DNA of 64,000 nt, taken from assembly GCF_021233355.1 (NCBI RefSeq), contig NZ_CP089507.1, forward strand, positions 1,798,001 to 1,862,000. Direction: 5' to 3'. Origin of the DNA: Luteimonas fraxinea (GTDB lineage Bacteria > Pseudomonadota > Gammaproteobacteria > Xanthomonadales > Xanthomonadaceae). Shown here piece after piece: positions 18,002-26,882 of this stretch. The stretch's first letter is position 1; each line of letters begins with the position of its first letter. The notes beneath the pieces are model-generated. The model ran no database searches, was not told where the DNA came from, and saw only the letters and a program-made list of their open reading frames with translations. A program made the position numbers and the translations under genes.

Positions 18002-18112
18002 TTGCAACTGTCGGCGCTGCGCCGCGCGACGCACTCTATGTCCACCGGGGCGTGCTGCCATGCAGCCATGCAGGACGCCCGTCGGGTCTTTCATCCCCAC
18101 CAGGAGACACGC

Positions 18113-18295
18113 ATGGACAAGAACCGTATCGAAGGCACCACCAAGCAGGTCAAGGGCTCGGTGAAGGAAGCCATCGGCAAGCTAACCGGCGAACGCGAGA
18201 CCGAAGCCGAGGGCGCGGCGGAGAAGACCGTTGGCAAGGCGCAGCGCAAGGTTGGCGAAGTGGCCGACAAGGTGCTCGACAAGACCGGCGGCTGA
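18113..18295 (+). CDS. CsbD-family stress protein
   Basis: 60 residues with the family opening MDKNRIEGTTKQVKGSVKEA followed by IGKLTGERETEAEG and charged amphipathic repeats. CsbD proteins are abundant general-stress proteins of unclear mechanism. CAGGAGAC precedes the ATG. Predicted to belong to the same regulon as the membrane protein at 15158-16210 through the shared palindrome. Confidence 0.92.
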   Translation: MDKNRIEGTTKQVKGSVKEAIGKLTGERETEAEGAAEKTVGKAQRKVGEVADKVLDKTGG

Positions 18296-18344
18296 CCAAC
18301 GGCTGGCAGCTTGCGTTACTTGGTCGCCGCTTTGTCCGGTGGCA

Positions 18345-18380
18345 GGCGGGACCACGCCACGGCGGGTCCCGCCTTTTTTT
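18345..18380 (+). terminator. Intrinsic terminator of csbD
   Basis: Stem ggcgggacc (18345-18353) pairs exactly with ggtcccgcc (18365-18373), followed by seven T. Confidence 0.85.
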
Positions 18381-18533
18381 CCGGCTGCCTGTGCGGCAGC
18401 CCAGATCGGATTCCGCTCGCGCGGAACGTGCGTCAGGCGTTCCCGGGCGTGCCCCAGCTACACCAGAAGCCGCCGGTCACGCGGACCGGCCAAAGGCGCA
18501 TCTGCGCTGCACGTCGTGATGTTGACGCGCGAC

Positions 18534-19100
18534 TCACCGCCTCATGCCCCGCTCCCAGCGTTCCTGCACCCGGTTGGCGAATCGCGCGGTGGTCAGGGTG
18601 CGGGTGATCTTCGGGCTCTCCAGCACGATGCCCGGAAACACGGCGCGCAGCAGCGATGTGCTGGCGGCGGCAGCGGCGAGTTCGAACACGCTGGCGTAGA
18701 GCCCGGTGTCTTCGAAATCGAGTTCGGCGCCCTGCTGCAACACGCGACGGATCTGCGCGTCGTCCATGCCGATACGGCCACCGAGCGCTCGCACGGCGCG
18801 TTCGGTGGCGACGGCGTTTTCGAGGTTCGCGCCCGGCAGCAGCAGGTCGCCATCGAGCGCGAGTTCGATGCCCGAGGCTCTGGTCACCGCGTTCTGGAAG
18901 GCGGCGTTGCGGCTGGCGTACCAGCCGGCGTTGAAGTCGGCGAAGCGGTACAGCGGCGTGTCGTAACGGGCGGAATAGCCCAGCAGATGCGTCGTGCCGA
19001 AGCACAGGCCGCCGCGCCGGGTAAACACTTCCTGGCGGACGCCACGCTCGATCGGATACGGATAGTCAGGGGAGGCGTGAACCTGGAACCGTGAGTCCAT
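18534..19100 (-). pseudogene. Truncated DUF1615 gene, C-terminal half only
   Basis: The frame from 19100 encodes a close relative of the C-terminal half of the intact DUF1615 lipoprotein at 26883-27965. Shared blocks include YPYP(V/I)ER, EVFTRRGGL, FGTTHLLGY, DTPLYRFADFNAGWYASRNA and SPKITRTLTTA. Homology stops near 19085, upstream of which the frame continues in unrelated sequence without a signal peptide or lipobox. The N-terminal half (about 170 residues) is absent, so this is probably a duplication remnant. If expressed, it would be a cytosolic fragment. Confidence 0.75.
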
Positions 19101-19327
19101 GCGCGCCGGCGCCGCCGCGCCGGGCACGGTGTTGCGTGCAGATGCGTGCGTCCCGGTGGTCTCCGGGTTGGCGGGCACACCGGACGGGCACGGCTGCGAT
19201 ACACACGTCGTGCGCTTCGCGGCATCTGCGTAAGCAGGGTGCGCTGCCAGTCGGAGACGTGATCGAGGCGTCGGTCCGATGGTGCGGAAGCGACTAACCT
19301 GTGGGTCATTCGACAAGGTGTGCGGTC

Positions 19328-21505
19328 ATGGGAGACATTGAATCCCCGGTTCCACTCGACGAGGCGATGCGGCTCAGCGCACTCGCGGGCTACAACGTGC
19401 TCGATACGCCAACCGAGCCGGAGTTCGAACGGTTGGTGCAGCTGGCATCGCGCCTGTTCGGCGTTCCGATTGTGCTGATCTCGCTGGTCGCGCTTGATCG
19501 GCAGGTGTTCAAGGCGCGCGTGGGCCTGGATGTCTGCGAGACGCACCGTGACGTTTCGTTCTGTGCGCACGCGATTCTCAGAGATGACGTGATGGTGGTG
19601 CCCGATGCGCTTGACGATCCGCGATTCGCCGCGAATCCGCTGGTGCTGGGATCGCCGTTCATCCGGTTCTACGCCGGTAAGCCGCTGATCACGCCGGAGG
19701 GGCTGCGCATCGGGACGGTGTGTCTGATCGACACCCAGCCGCGCGCCGGATTCGGCGAGGACGAACAACGCAATCTGACCGATATCGCCGCGCTGGTGAT
19801 GGACCGCATGGAGTTGTCGCGGCTGGACTACGTGCGCGCGGTCAGCCAGGCGCGCTTCGAGAACATTGCTGCCACCTCGCCCGATGCGATCATCTGTTCG
19901 ACCGGTAGCGGCGGCATCACATTTTGGAACGCCGCGGCGGAACGGCTGTTCGGTTACACCGCCGAGGAGATGACAGGCCAGTCCAGCAGCCGCGTGATTC
20001 CGGGTAGCTGGCGCGCTGCCTACTTCGATGAACTTGAACGCCTGAATCAGGGCGGCGAATTGCGTTTCGTCGGCAGGACCATCGTGCGATCGGGCCTGCA
20101 TCGGGATGGCAGCGAGTTTCCGGCCGAGCTGTCACTGTCGTCGTGGCGGGAAGGCAGGACCACGAGCATCGGCGCCATCGTGCGCGACATCACGGCGCGA
20201 CGTCGCAACGAGGATCGGCTCTACCGGTTGGCCTCGCTTGACACGCTGACCGAGTTGCCCAACCGCGCAGCCTGGCGTGCCTGCATCAGCGCGCAGCTCG
20301 ATGCGCAGACGCCGGTGACGGTGCTGTTGCTCGATCTCGACGGATTCAAGGAGGTCAACGACACGCTGGGCCATCCCACCGGGGACATCGTCCTGAAGGA
20401 AGTCGCCGCGAGGCTGCTTGCCGAATGCAGTGACGCGTTGATGGTGGCGCGCCTGGGAGGCGACGAGTTCGTGGTCCTGCTTGCGGGCACCGAGATGCGC
20501 ACGGCAAAAGCGATTGCCGGCGGCCTGGTGCAGGCGCTGGCACAACCCTACGACCTGCCGGGACATATCTTCGATATCGGCGTGAGTATCGGGATTGCGA
20601 CCTATCCCGATCACGGCCAGCGCGCCGATGAGTTGCTCGGCGCCGCCGACCTGGCGCTGTACCGCGCCAAGGCGACGGGCAAAGGGCGCTACATGGCGTT
20701 CGAGCCGGCGTTCCGCGAAGTGGCAGTGGCGCGCCGCGGCTTTGAACGCGAGTTGCGACAGGCATTCGAGAATGACGAGTTCGAGATGTTCTACCAGACC
20801 CAGGTCGACACCCGGGACGGGCGGGTCTGTGGCGCGGAAGCGTTGCTGCGCTGGCGGCATCCGCAACGCGGCCTGCTGACGCCGGTCTCGTTCCTTGAGG
20901 TGTTGAGCCAGAAGCCGATCGCGACGGCGGTCGGGGAGTGGACGCTGCGCACGGCGTGCCTGCACGCCAAGGCGTGGCGGACGCGTATTCCGGATTTCCG
21001 CATCGGCGTCAACCTGTTCGAATCGCAGCTCCGGTTCGGGCAGTTGCCGGGCGTGGTCGAGCGGGTGCTGCAGGACACCGGCCTGCCGGCCGAGGCACTG
21101 GAGCTGGAGCTGCTCGAGAACACGATGATGCGCAACGACAGCGCCACCCTGAAAATGCTGCAGACCCTGCGCGAAATGGGGGTGGGCCTGGCATTCGATG
21201 ACTACGGGACCGGCTTCGCCTCGTTGAGCATGCTCAAGCGGTTCCCGGTGAGCCGGCTCAAGATCGACCGCGCCTTCATCCGCGATGTCATCAGCGATCC
21301 AGAGGATGCGGCGATCGTCAAAGCGGTGATCTATCTCGGCCACAGTTTCGGCATGGAAGTCATCGCGGAAGGTGTGGAAACCAGGGCGCAGCTGGATTTC
21401 CTGCGGGCCAACCAGTGCCACCACGCCCAAGGCTATTTTTTCGGGCGCCCGATGCCCGAGGCAGCGTTCTCGTCAGAACTGGAGCGCAACGCCGCTGCGC
21501 TCTGA
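19328..21505 (+). CDS. GAF-PAS-GGDEF-EAL cyclic-di-GMP protein
   Basis: 725 residues in four domains: GAF (about 15-165, ALAGYNVLDTPTEPEFERLV), PAS (about 180-300, with an RDITARRRNEDRLYRL linker), GGDEF (about 305-465) and EAL (about 475-720). The diguanylate cyclase signature GGDEF is at 377-381 and is intact, but no clear RxxD inhibitory site stands five residues before it. The EAL side keeps EALLRW (504-509), DDYGTGFASL, KIDRAFI, AEGVET and QGYFFGRP. The usual ELTE motif reads ELLEN, so phosphodiesterase activity is likely. A soluble bifunctional c-di-GMP enzyme. Start ATG 19328; an upstream in-frame start at 19301 is less likely. Confidence 0.93.
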   Translation: MGDIESPVPLDEAMRLSALAGYNVLDTPTEPEFERLVQLASRLFGVPIVLISLVALDRQVFKARVGLDVCETHRDVSFCAHAILRDDVMVVPDALDDPRFAANPLVLGSPFIRFYAGKPLITPEGLRIGTVCLIDTQPRAGFGEDEQRNLTDIAALVMDRMELSRLDYVRAVSQARFENIAATSPDAIICSTGSGGITFWNAAAERLFGYTAEEMTGQSSSRVIPGSWRAAYFDELERLNQGGELRFVGRTIVRSGLHRDGSEFPAELSLSSWREGRTTSIGAIVRDITARRRNEDRLYRLASLDTLTELPNRAAWRACISAQLDAQTPVTVLLLDLDGFKEVNDTLGHPTGDIVLKEVAARLLAECSDALMVARLGGDEFVVLLAGTEMRTAKAIAGGLVQALAQPYDLPGHIFDIGVSIGIATYPDHGQRADELLGAADLALYRAKATGKGRYMAFEPAFREVAVARRGFERELRQAFENDEFEMFYQTQVDTRDGRVCGAEALLRWRHPQRGLLTPVSFLEVLSQKPIATAVGEWTLRTACLHAKAWRTRIPDFRIGVNLFESQLRFGQLPGVVERVLQDTGLPAEALELELLENTMMRNDSATLKMLQTLREMGVGLAFDDYGTGFASLSMLKRFPVSRLKIDRAFIRDVISDPEDAAIVKAVIYLGHSFGMEVIAEGVETRAQLDFLRANQCHHAQGYFFGRPMPEAAFSSELERNAAAL

Positions 21506-21642
21506 ACACAACACCCAACCCGGCATCGCCGCGGCGTCGCTCGCGATCCAACGATCGGCGTCAGCTTCACTCAACGCAGCGTCTTGAAGCTGCCTGGGCC
21601 CCGCTCGCTTGTTTCTTGCGACCCAGCGGAGGCGCGCGCCAA

Positions 21643-21730
21643 TCACCGCGCCATGCACCGCTCCCACCGTTCCTGCACGCGATTGGCGAGCCATGCAGTC
21701 GTCAGGGTGCGGGCAATCTTCGGGCTGTCC
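21643..21730 (-). pseudogene. Third DUF1615 remnant, last ~28 codons
   Basis: On the minus strand this short stretch reads SPKIARTLTTAWLANRVQER then WERCMAR and a stop, nearly identical to the end of the intact DUF1615 gene (ending ERWERCMQR) and of the truncated copy (ending ERWERGMRR). Nothing upstream resembles the family. The 380-bp gap 21506-21885 holds only this relic and the promoter of the following dehydrogenase. Confidence 0.7.
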
Positions 21731-21885
21731 GGCGGGACGCAAGGCGCGCGCAGGCGCACGTTTCCACAAGGCTCAGTGCGTGCTCTTTAAGATTGCGGTT
21801 GGCCAAAGACACCCGTCTGCATGACCGCAACGCAGACACCACCCTGTGGGTTGGCTTTGGATTCCACGCGTCATTGGAGAACATA

Positions 21886-22899
21886 GTGAAAGCATTTCAA
21901 CTCGGCGCGCGCACCGGTATCGAATCACTGACCGCAACGACGCGGCCAGACCCGGTTGCAGCGCCCGGACAGGCGATCGTCGCGCCGCGGCTTGTCAGCC
22001 TGATCAGCCGCGACGTGCAGATCCTTCGCGGCACCTACGGCGGCCCGCAGCCGGCCGAGCGCATTCCGATGTCCGAAGGCGTTGGCGAGGTGATTTCGGT
22101 GGGCGAAGGCGTCACTCAGGTCAAGCCTGGAGACCGCGTGGTGTGCGGTCATTTCGCCACGTGGTTGGATGGCAAGTTCAGCCCCACCGTGTTCGGCCAT
22201 GACATCGGCATTACCCACGATGGCTGGCTGGCCGAGCAGGTGGCGCTGCCTGCCGCCTCGCTGATCCGCGTGCCCGATGCGCTGTCCGACGCGCAGGTGG
22301 CCGGACTGGCGTCGGCGGGCCTGACCGCGTGGAACGCGCTGGTGGAGACCTCGCACATCAAGGCCAGCGATCTGGTGCTGTGTCTGGGAACCGGCGGCGT
22401 GTCACTGGCCGCACTCAAACTCGCCAAGACCCATGGCGCCCGCGTGGCCATCACTTCGTCGAGCGACGAAAAACTGGAGATCGCCCGTCAGCTGGGGGCG
22501 GACATCACCATCAACTACCGCTCGCATCCGCAATGGGCGGCCGAGTTGATGCGACACACCGGCGGTGCCGGTGCCGACATCGTCCTCGAGACCGGCGGTG
22601 TGGACACCATGGGTCAGTCGATAGCGGCCGCTGCGGTCAATGCCCGGATCATCGTGATCGGCGTCAGCCCCGGCCAGGGCCCTGCCATTCCGGACTATCT
22701 GGCCTTCATCGCGAAGAACCTGACCATCCAGGGCATCGCCAACGGCAGTCGCGCCATGTTCGTCGACCTGATCGCCGCCATCGAGGCCAACGACATCCAG
22801 ACCGTCGTCAGCAAGACGTACCGCTTTCACGAGGCGCCCGAGGCGTATCGCTATTTCGCTGCGGCGGGACATCTGGGCAAGGTGATGATCGCGCTGTAG
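21886..22899 (+). CDS. MDR-superfamily (zinc-type alcohol dehydrogenase-like) oxidoreductase
   Basis: 337 residues: a GroES-like N-terminal domain (to about 125) and a Rossmann domain (LCLGTGGVSLAALKLAK, about 165-180). It resembles NAD(P)-dependent alcohol dehydrogenase-like proteins of the quinone-reductase side of the family. The usual first zinc cysteine is replaced (VSLISRDVQILRG), so catalytic zinc is unlikely. Start is the GTG at 21886 with TTGGAGA upstream. The gene stands alone; the substrate is unknown. Confidence 0.88.
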   Translation: MKAFQLGARTGIESLTATTRPDPVAAPGQAIVAPRLVSLISRDVQILRGTYGGPQPAERIPMSEGVGEVISVGEGVTQVKPGDRVVCGHFATWLDGKFSPTVFGHDIGITHDGWLAEQVALPAASLIRVPDALSDAQVAGLASAGLTAWNALVETSHIKASDLVLCLGTGGVSLAALKLAKTHGARVAITSSSDEKLEIARQLGADITINYRSHPQWAAELMRHTGGAGADIVLETGGVDTMGQSIAAAAVNARIIVIGVSPGQGPAIPDYLAFIAKNLTIQGIANGSRAMFVDLIAAIEANDIQTVVSKTYRFHEAPEAYRYFAAAGHLGKVMIAL

Positions 22900-23051
22900 C
22901 CGCGACGGCGTGCAATGCGGCGGGGATTGCGGACCATCCGGCGCCCCGCTTGGCGCGGCGCAGCGCCGCGTCCCACGCAGTGGCTGTCTCCCAGCGCGGC
23001 GAGCTGGCCCGGAATCTGCGATCCCACACCGCCTGCACAGGCGCTGTTGCT

Positions 23052-23074
23052 GTAAATGAGAGTAATTCGCATGT
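23052..23074 (+). promoter_or_regulatory. Fur box upstream of the iron operon
   Basis: The sequence taaatgagagtaattcgcat closely fits the xanthomonad Fur box (aatgagaat-attcgcatt) and stands 13-35 bp before the PepSY gene start. Iron-replete Fur would block transcription of 23087-26705. Confidence 0.7.
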
Positions 23075-23086
23075 AAGATCCGCCGC

Positions 23087-24253
23087 ATGCAAAATCGCTC
23101 GATCCGTGCCTGGGCATGGGTGCACAAGTGGACGAGCCTCGTCTGCACCCTGTTCCTGTTGATGCTGTGCCTCACCGGGCTGCCGTTGATCTTCCATGAC
23201 GAGATCGACCTGCTGACCGAGGGGGCGCCGCAGTTCCGTCTGCCTGGCGTGGGCTCGTCGAGCGACGCGCCCGGCTTGCGCCCGCTGGACGACATGCTGG
23301 CCCGCGCACTGGCGGAACGTCCGGGTGAGGTGCCGGTGTTCATGGCGTTCGACAACGACCAGCCGTCGATGACGGTCACCACGGCGCCGCGTCCGGATTC
23401 GCCCGCCAGCGACATGACCATCCTGCAGCTGGACCGTTCGACCGGCGAGATCTTCGCGGCCGAGAGCGACGGCGAAGGCGTGATGCATTTCATCCTGCAG
23501 CTGCACACCGACATGTTTCTGGGGCTGCCGGGCATGCTGTTCCTGGGTGCGATGGGGCTGCTGTTCGCCGCGGCCGTGGTCTCGGGCGTGGTGCTGTATG
23601 TCCCGTTCACGCGCAAGCTGCCGTTCGGCACGCTGCGCTATTCCCGCAGCGCGCGCGCGAAGTGGCTCGACTACCACAACCTGCTGGGCGTGGTGACCGT
23701 GGCCTGGGTCCTGGTGGTTGGCATCACCGGCACCATCCACACCCTCGCCGACCCCATCAACCAGGCCTGGCAGCGCAGCGAGCTGGGCGAGATGACCCGC
23801 GCCTACGCAGGGCGCGAGGCGCTGCCGCCGGCGCGTTATGGCTCGCTCGACCGCGCGATGGCGCGTGCCCGCGAAGCGCTGCCCGGCAACAACCCGCAGT
23901 TCATTGCGTTTCCCGGCGGCAAGTTCAGCTCGAAACATCATTACGCGGTGTTCTTCCAGGGCGACACGCCGCTGACCGAGCGGCTGCTCACCCCCGCGCT
24001 GATCGATGCCGAAACCGGTGCGTTTACCGATGCGCGCCCGATGCCCTGGTACTACAAGGCGCTGTCGCTCTCGCGCCCCCTGCACTTCGGCGACTACGGC
24101 GGCCTGCCGCTCAAGCTGCTGTGGGCGGTCCTCGATGTGTTCACGATCGTCGTGCTGGTGACCGGCCTGTACCTGTGGCTCGGCAAACGCCGCGCCCGCG
24201 CGTTGTCGCCCGCCGCAGCGACGCCGTCGCCCAGATTGCGGCGCGCCGAATGA
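23087..24253 (+). CDS. PepSY-associated TM protein, iron-regulated
   Basis: 388 residues of the PepSY_TM (iron-regulated membrane protein) family. Membrane segments lie at about 15-35, 145-170, 205-225 and 345-370, with family histidines in AWVHKW, QLHTDMF and DYHNLLG. Such proteins accompany siderophore receptors and are implicated in reductive iron release from siderophores in the periplasm. First gene of a Fur-controlled operon. Its stop overlaps the next start (ATGA). Confidence 0.9.
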   Translation: MQNRSIRAWAWVHKWTSLVCTLFLLMLCLTGLPLIFHDEIDLLTEGAPQFRLPGVGSSSDAPGLRPLDDMLARALAERPGEVPVFMAFDNDQPSMTVTTAPRPDSPASDMTILQLDRSTGEIFAAESDGEGVMHFILQLHTDMFLGLPGMLFLGAMGLLFAAAVVSGVVLYVPFTRKLPFGTLRYSRSARAKWLDYHNLLGVVTVAWVLVVGITGTIHTLADPINQAWQRSELGEMTRAYAGREALPPARYGSLDRAMARAREALPGNNPQFIAFPGGKFSSKHHYAVFFQGDTPLTERLLTPALIDAETGAFTDARPMPWYYKALSLSRPLHFGDYGGLPLKLLWAVLDVFTIVVLVTGLYLWLGKRRARALSPAAATPSPRLRRAE

Positions 24254-24444
24254 AGCCGCATCCGATGAAACAGCACCGCACGCTGCGCCACGTCTTCGCA
24301 GTGCCGGCGGTGATCGCCGTGGCGGGGCTCGTCGGACTGGTCAGCGCGCTCACCGGCGACGGCTGGCGCGACGGCCTTGCATGGCTGGGCCTTGCAGCGC
24401 CCGTGGCGGCGGTGCTGTGGGCACGCGCGGCCCGGCGTTCGTGA
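24250..24444 (+). CDS. Small membrane protein of the iron operon
   Basis: 64 residues with two hydrophobic helices (VPAVIAVAGLVGLVSALTG and LAWLGLAAPVAAVLWA). The start overlaps the PepSY stop by 4 bp, so it is translationally coupled. Small proteins like this often sit between PepSY proteins and TonB receptors; the role is unknown. Confidence 0.75.
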   Translation: MKPHPMKQHRTLRHVFAVPAVIAVAGLVGLVSALTGDGWRDGLAWLGLAAPVAAVLWARAARRS

Positions 24445-24497
24445 TCCGCCTACCTCTCCCTGTCCGATCTGCGTGTTTTTTCTTTCCGGAGTTGACC

Positions 24498-26705
24498 ATG
24501 TCCCACCGCCATCCGCGCCGATGCCATCTGGCCCTGTTGATCGCAGCATCGCTGTCCGCGCCGTGTGCGTTCGCCCAGGATGTGCAGTCCCCGCGTGCCG
24601 ATGACGCAGCGCGCATGCTCGACCGCGTGATCGTCACGGCGCAGCGCGGCAACCAGACCGGCGTCAGCCGCGCGGGCGGTGTGGGCGTGCTCGGCGAGCA
24701 GGCGGCGGAGGACGTGCCGTTCGGCATCCGCAGCTTCAACGCGGCGTTGATCCTCAATCAGCAGCCGCAGACGCTGGGGCAGGTGCTCGAGAACGACCCG
24801 TCGGTGCGCACCACCTACGGTTTCGGCAACGCGGCCGAGCAGTTCGTCGTGCGCGGCTTCGCGCTGGCCGGTGACGACATCGGCTACGACGGCCTGTACG
24901 GCATCCTGCCGCGGCAACTGGTTGCGCCTGAGCTCTACGAATCCGTACAGGTGCTCAACGGCGCCAGCGCATTCCTCAACGGCGCCGCGCCCGGCGGCTC
25001 CGGCATCGGCGGCAGCGTGAACCTGGTGCCCAAGCGGGCGGGTGACACGCCGCTCAATCGGGTCACGCTGGGCTTCACCTCGCCCGGCCATTCGGGCGCG
25101 AGTTTCGACATTGCACGGCGCGTCGGCGGCGATGCGGCGTGGGGACTGCGCGTCAATGGCGCCACCCGCGGCGGCGATGTGGCGATCGACGACGAGGACC
25201 GCCAGTCCGATGTGCTCGGCCTGGCGCTGGACTACACCGGCAACGGTTTCCGCGCGTCGCTGGACCTGGCCTACCAGGACATCCGCGTCGAGCGCCTGCG
25301 CCCGAAAGTGACGGTCAACGACGTGGTGCCGCGAGTGCCGGATGCGGACCTCAACTACGGCCAGCCGTGGCAGTACACCGAGCTGCGCGACGTGTTCGGC
25401 CAGCTGCGCGCGGAGTGGGACATCGGCGAACACACGCTGCTCTACGGTGCACTGGGTGCGCGCGACGGCCGCGAGGACGGTGTCTACAGCTCGCTCACGC
25501 TGCTGGATGCGGACACCGGCGATGCCAGCGTCAGCGGCTCCTTCATCCCGCGCACCGACAACAACGAGGCGGCGACCGTCGGCCTGCGCACGCAACTCGA
25601 TACCGGCCCGGTCAGCCACGCACTCAATGTCGGCGTGTCGGCCAACTGGCTGACCAATCGCAACGCGTTCGAGTTCTACGCCGACGCGATGCCCACCAAT
25701 CTGTACAACCCGGTGGACACGGTGCGGCCGTCGACCGTGTCGTTCGTCGGTGGTGATCTGTCCGATCCGTTCCCGATCTCGAAGACGCGCCTGACCAGTG
25801 CGTTCGTGTCGGACACACTCGGCTTCCTCGATGACCGCGTGCTGCTGACCGCCGGCGCGCGGTTGCAGAAGATCAACGTGCGTTCGTACTCCAACGTGAC
25901 CGGTGCGCTGACCGCCGAATACGACGAACAGGACGTGACCCCGGTCTTCGGCGTCGTCTACAAGCCCATCGAGGGCGTGTCGCTGTATGCCAACCGCATC
26001 GAGTCACTGGTGCAGGGCGGTACCGCGCCGGTCAGCGGCGCCAACCCCGGCGGCGGCGCACCGCTGCCGGTCAGCAATGCCGGCGAGGTGTTGAAGCCGT
26101 ACGTGTCCCGTCAGACCGAGGTCGGCGTCAAGTTCGGCCACGCGCGCCTCAATGCGGGTGTCGCGCTGTTCCAGACGGACCGCGAGACCGCATTCCTGCA
26201 GCCCGACCCTGCCACCCTGGACGCCCTGCGCTTCGGACCGTTCGGCGAACAGCGCAATCGCGGCATCGAATTCAGCGCCGAAGCCACGCCGGTGGATGGG
26301 CTGCGCATGATCGGTGGCGTCTCGATCCTGGACACCGAGCTGCGCCGCACCGTGGGCGGTCTGAACCAGGGCAACGACGCCGTCGGCGTGCCCGACCTGC
26401 TGGTCAACGCCAACGTCGAGTGGGACGTGCCCGCCCTGCCCGCGCTGACCCTGACCGGCCGCGCGGTCCACACCGGCGAACAGGCGGCCAATCTCGCCAA
26501 CACCACACATCTCGACAGCTGGACGCGATTCGATATCGGCGCGCGCTACGTCACGCTGGTCCGCGACCATCCGCTGACGCTGCGCTTCAACATCGACAAC
26601 ATCGCCGACGAACGCTATTGGGCATCGGCGTTCGACAGCTTCCGCCCGGATCTGCTGCAGGGCGCGCCACGCACCTTCAAGCTGTCGGCATCGATCGATT
26701 TCTAA
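24498..26705 (+). CDS. TonB-dependent siderophore receptor
   Basis: 735-residue outer-membrane receptor. A signal peptide ends at CAFAQ near residue 27, then comes a TonB-box-like segment (LDRVIVTAQRGN). The plug domain (about 70-200) has VRGFALAGDD and GGSGIGGSVNLVPKR, followed by a long beta-barrel that ends in the typical aromatic residue (SIDF). GGAGTTGACC precedes the ATG at 24498. Downstream of the PepSY gene under the same Fur box, so it probably imports a ferric siderophore; the ligand cannot be read. Confidence 0.93.
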   Translation: MSHRHPRRCHLALLIAASLSAPCAFAQDVQSPRADDAARMLDRVIVTAQRGNQTGVSRAGGVGVLGEQAAEDVPFGIRSFNAALILNQQPQTLGQVLENDPSVRTTYGFGNAAEQFVVRGFALAGDDIGYDGLYGILPRQLVAPELYESVQVLNGASAFLNGAAPGGSGIGGSVNLVPKRAGDTPLNRVTLGFTSPGHSGASFDIARRVGGDAAWGLRVNGATRGGDVAIDDEDRQSDVLGLALDYTGNGFRASLDLAYQDIRVERLRPKVTVNDVVPRVPDADLNYGQPWQYTELRDVFGQLRAEWDIGEHTLLYGALGARDGREDGVYSSLTLLDADTGDASVSGSFIPRTDNNEAATVGLRTQLDTGPVSHALNVGVSANWLTNRNAFEFYADAMPTNLYNPVDTVRPSTVSFVGGDLSDPFPISKTRLTSAFVSDTLGFLDDRVLLTAGARLQKINVRSYSNVTGALTAEYDEQDVTPVFGVVYKPIEGVSLYANRIESLVQGGTAPVSGANPGGGAPLPVSNAGEVLKPYVSRQTEVGVKFGHARLNAGVALFQTDRETAFLQPDPATLDALRFGPFGEQRNRGIEFSAEATPVDGLRMIGGVSILDTELRRTVGGLNQGNDAVGVPDLLVNANVEWDVPALPALTLTGRAVHTGEQAANLANTTHLDSWTRFDIGARYVTLVRDHPLTLRFNIDNIADERYWASAFDSFRPDLLQGAPRTFKLSASIDF

Positions 26706-26882
26706 CCGGTGGGCGGTGGCGTGTGTCCGGCGGAATCACGGGACAGTCCAATCTGGTCCGTGTTCCGGCACCTGCTTTCGATCAACGTGAGTCGGCGTAG
26801 TGGCGCGCGGTGCGTCATGCCGACGTGGCGAGCCGGCGCGGACAGGGGATCGCGTTCGCGGCTGGGTGTCGCCGCGCCTGAC

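Noticed and set aside
15158..18100. A 980-codon minus-strand frame running through the PAS-LuxR gene
   Set aside because: Only the part up to 16210 has membrane-protein sense and a start. The rest mirrors the PAS-LuxR frame and is low-complexity, rich in Arg, His and Gln.
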